From Taenia hydatigena (taxonomy: Eukaryota; Platyhelminthes; Cestoda; Cyclophyllidea; Taeniidae), in NCBI GenBank assembly GCA_036345935.2, contig JADWOT020000009.1:510287-574286 (forward strand): DNA of 64,000 bases, written 5' to 3'. Each line of letters starts with the position of its first letter. The first letter of the stretch is position 1. A model generated the notes under the pieces. The model worked only from the letters and a program-made list of their open reading frames with translations, was not told the DNA's origin and made no database searches. Shown one piece after another: positions 61,266 through 64,000 of the stretch. The position numbers and the translations under genes were made by a program.

Positions 61266-62693
61266 GGGAAGCTAGAACGTTGGACAGAAATAATTAAAGG
61301 CAACAAGCTGTTCAGAGAGGGACCGTGACGAGTTAATAAAGTTGCTGTGAAGCTCAACAAGATTTCAAAATTCGAGACGACTATCTAGGGGGAAAGATTT
61401 AAAATATTACTTTACACATCCCCCTACCATGTGAGAATGCACGATGCGATTCAGCATGAAATTGTAATGTACTTTAAAAGGAAATGCAACCTAGGCGCAA
61501 TCAAATTTACGGACTGTTATCTTAGATCCAGGGAAAACACAACAATATTTTAGAAACATAAAAACGTTTCAAGCAAATAAAATAAAAATGCACAAAACTA
61601 TTTTAAGACGATCAAAAGACCGCGTAAGTGAATCCATTCGGCGTGAATTGGATGTGAAAAATACTTGATACTCAAGAGAGTATAAGCAAGAATAACTTCA
61701 CCGACGCAACGCATCAGTCACAAAATCATGCCCAGGAAATAGCACAGAAGCCATTTTCTGACTAACAACACATTCGCGGAAAATTGCGGCTGCTGTAAAA
61801 AAAAACAGCCTGGAGTGCCAAACAACTGGCAAGTTATTAACTATAGACAAAGCTGAATTTAAGAATCGAATTTTACGAAGACGCTACAGTAGTTCAGTAA
61901 TACAGAACAGTTTTCAGAAAAATACTACCAACAGGGAATTTATAAAGGAATCAAGCATTTTTATCAAAGCCTAAGATGCAGCAAATACCGACCCATAGCA
62001 AGTAACATTAAGCCCACCTTCCTAGAAACGTATGGAAACAATCTAATTTGAAAAATACACAAGAGCGCACTTGGAGAAGGCAACTTTCAGAGGATAATCG
62101 GCGACGAGATTTTTCCGCTTTGCCCTCCTTTGTATGACCTTCCTAATTTCATTTCGCAAGGCCAATGCTAAACAGGCACGCGAATAAAGAGTTCTAAAAA
62201 TTATTCGGCTTCTCAGAGTTACCAAACATTAAAAAGCACTTTAAGAAGAATCAGAAGCTTTACATAATATTGTACAGCGATTGCGAACAGGATGAGATAA
62301 AGGGACCAAACTCACCTCAAATCTTATAGTTAGCTTTCCGCGTGCGTTTTCCTTTTCATAAGTCGTTTAAAGAATGAAGATTGCTTAAGGATAAAATGCT
62401 GTTACGGTCTCATTTATGGGTCTGGCTTCGAATCTCAGTGTCACTGCCTAAATTTTTAAACATAATTAGTCAAAAATTTTTAATTATAACTTTGTAACGG
62501 AATATCTGATATTTTTGGATTTTAAAGATTAACGTATGTCAAGCACGAAAATTTTAAGCGCCATGCAAGAAGAAGTTTTTGGTAAACGTATAAATTAACA
62601 GATACCAATGCCCAGCAATTATTTTTATCAATAATTTTATGCTGTTTTGACCCTTTTTTAGCCCGGTTTATACGGAACTCGTGTACTCTTGCG
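61266..62693. other. divergent intergenic region (1.43 kb)
   Basis: It separates two genes that start away from each other, so it should hold both promoters. It is AT-rich, especially at 62440-62640. No coding sequence was seen. Confidence 0.6.
62660..62661 (+). promoter_or_regulatory. NFS1: candidate 3' splice acceptor upstream of NFS1 start
   Basis: A pyrimidine-rich stretch ends in TTTTTTAG, 32 bases before the ATG, with no visible upstream exon. It could serve a 5' untranslated intron or spliced-leader trans-splicing. Confidence 0.4.
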
Positions 62694-62873
62694 ATGTGTG
62701 GCGGCGTTCGTCTGCTTCGTGCGTTTTCAAGTAGTTTTCTGCGCGCTCCTATCGCGATCGGTAATAGGTTCTGCCTCTCTAGGCAAGTTTTTTTAGCTTC
62801 TAGGTGCTCGTCTTTTGCATCAAATGAGGTCAGACGACCTTTGTACCTCGATTTTCAAGCCACGACGCCCATT
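62694..62873 (+). CDS. NFS1: NFS1 exon 1 (presequence, residues 1-60)
   Basis: It encodes [19 protein letters not shown] and the start of the enzyme ([14 protein letters not shown]), followed by a 38-bp intron. Confidence 0.92.
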
Positions 62874-63762
62874 GTAAATTCTTTTTTAATTTTACTGTTG
62901 CCATCTGCTAGGATCCTCGCGTTTTAGATGCAATGCTTCCATACATGCTGAGCTCTTTTGGTAACCCACACTCTCGGACACATATGTATGGCTGGGAGAC
63001 AGAAAAAGCCGTCGAGGCCGCTAGAACCGAGGTCGCGGACCTAATAAACGCCGATCCAAAGGAAATAATTTTTACCAGCGGAGCCACGGAATCCAATAAT
63101 CTTTGTGTTAAAGGTGTCTCCCGTTTCTATGCCTCAAAGAAGCGCCATGTTATCGCTTCTCAAATTGTAAGTTTATTCATATTTCTTAATTCTTCTCATG
63201 AGGAGCACAAATGCGTCCTAGATTCCTGTCGTGCCTTAGAGAACGAAGGTTTTCAGGTTACCTACTTACCCGTCCAATCAAATGGACTTGTTTTGCCGGA
63301 AGACGTTGAACGAGCTATCCGGCCAGATACCTCTCTCGTTTCCATAATGACAGTCAATAATGAGATTGGTGTTATTCAGCCTATTGAGGACATTGCTAGG
63401 ATATGCCATGCTAAAAATGTCTTTTTCCATACCGATGGTGCCCAAGCAGTGGGGAAAATTCCAATGGATGTCAATAGGATGAACGTATGGAAGAACGTTT
63501 CCATTCTGTCTTGCATTTAACTTTGAGCTTTTGATAAGTCTAGTCGCCGTATTCTTAGATTGACCTTATGTCCATAAGTGGACACAAAATCTATGGACCA
63601 ATGGGGGTGGGTGCGCTATACGTGCGGCGGCGACCGCGTGTTCGGTTGGAGCCGATAATAAGTGGCGGTGGTCAGGAGCGTGGTCTGCGTTCGGGCACCC
63701 TGCCAACTCCGCTTGTTGTCGGTCTAGGCGCTGCTTGTCGTATCGCCAAGGCAGAGATAGAG
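62694..63762 (+). CDS. NFS1: mitochondrial cysteine desulfurase NFS1, first 4 exons (307 codons), cut by right edge
   Basis: NFS1 is a PLP enzyme that takes sulfur from cysteine and passes it to the ISCU scaffold for iron-sulfur cluster assembly in mitochondria. Exons 62694-62873, 62912-63166, 63203-63484 and 63559-63762 are all phase 0, with introns of 38, 36 and 74 bp. Residues 1-50 are Arg/Ser/Ala-rich with no acidic residues, a typical mitochondrial presequence. Then come [70 protein letters not shown] and [10 protein letters not shown] with the PLP lysine at residue 249, then [13 protein letters not shown]. These match human NFS1 (457 aa) closely. The mobile-loop catalytic cysteine and the C-terminus lie beyond the window. 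Confidence 0.96.
62912..63166 (+). CDS. NFS1: NFS1 exon 2 (residues 61-145)
   Basis: It encodes [20 protein letters not shown] and [10 protein letters not shown], the PLP-binding region, ending RHVIASQI at GTAAGT. Confidence 0.95.
63203..63484 (+). CDS. NFS1: NFS1 exon 3 (residues 146-239)
   Basis: It encodes [32 protein letters not shown] and [19 protein letters not shown]. Confidence 0.95.
63559..63762 (+). CDS. NFS1: NFS1 exon 4 (residues 240-307)
   Basis: It encodes [20 protein letters not shown], with the lysine that forms the PLP Schiff base, and [20 protein letters not shown]. It ends at GTAAGA. Confidence 0.95.
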
Positions 63763-64000
63763 GTAAGAGTGCACTTCTGAGTTTTGTCTGGAAAGTTGAG
63801 TCATGTGTTTATGCATCGCCTTTTGGTCCTGCCTGAGAACTTATTAGTTCAAAACTTACTTTCTCCTTCCTTTTCTCAAAAGGATCTAATGGCGCTATGG
63901 GTAGTTGTTCTTGTGGCGTTATCTGGAAATTCCTTTCAGAATACTCTCGCTTCATTCTGCTGAAAACACAGTTAACTTTCGCCTTTCCGTTTTCGGGATT
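63763..64000 (+). other. NFS1 intron 4, running off the right edge
   Basis: The next expected protein segment is not encoded here, so the remaining exons lie beyond the window. Confidence 0.65.

Noticed and set aside
62408..62440. tRNA B-box-like GGCTTCGAATCTC
   Set aside because: There is no matching A box or cloverleaf stem at the expected distance.

Overview
The window is eukaryotic nuclear DNA carrying split genes on both strands. The most likely source is a parasitic flatworm, probably a tapeworm. This is inference: three genes carry many introns of only about 31-41 bp beside introns of several kb, as described for flukes and tapeworms, and no codon departs from the standard code. Nothing in the window fixes the species.

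Layout. (1) About 509-41290, minus strand: the N-terminal 1926 codons of a Piezo mechanosensitive channel, rebuilt here as 28 exons whose splice phases all join. The gene runs off the left edge, so the pore module is not in the window. (2) 41291-45957: intergenic DNA with a decayed Ty3/gypsy reverse transcriptase fragment and a diverged pair of direct repeats. (3) 45958-49546, plus strand: a complete nine-exon MCM7 replicative helicase subunit (771 aa) with a poly(A) signal. (4) 49547-56363: intergenic DNA holding a large inverted repeat, two 737-bp arms around a 1155-bp spacer. (5) 56364-61265, minus strand: a two-exon, low-complexity, Ser/Pro/Arg-rich protein of 844 aa with weak resemblance to SLAIN microtubule-plus-end proteins. 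(6) 61266-62693: a short divergent intergenic region. (7) 62694 to beyond the right edge, plus strand: the first four exons (307 codons) of mitochondrial cysteine desulfurase NFS1.

The four genes are unrelated in function: mechanosensation, DNA replication, probable cytoskeleton, and iron-sulfur cluster synthesis. This is an ordinary metazoan neighbourhood, not an operon. The points most worth checking are the inverted repeat, the splice-acceptor-like sequence just before every start codon (possible spliced-leader trans-splicing), the lineage-specific linkers of Piezo, and two unexplained open frames in Piezo introns. I did not find a novel multi-gene system.
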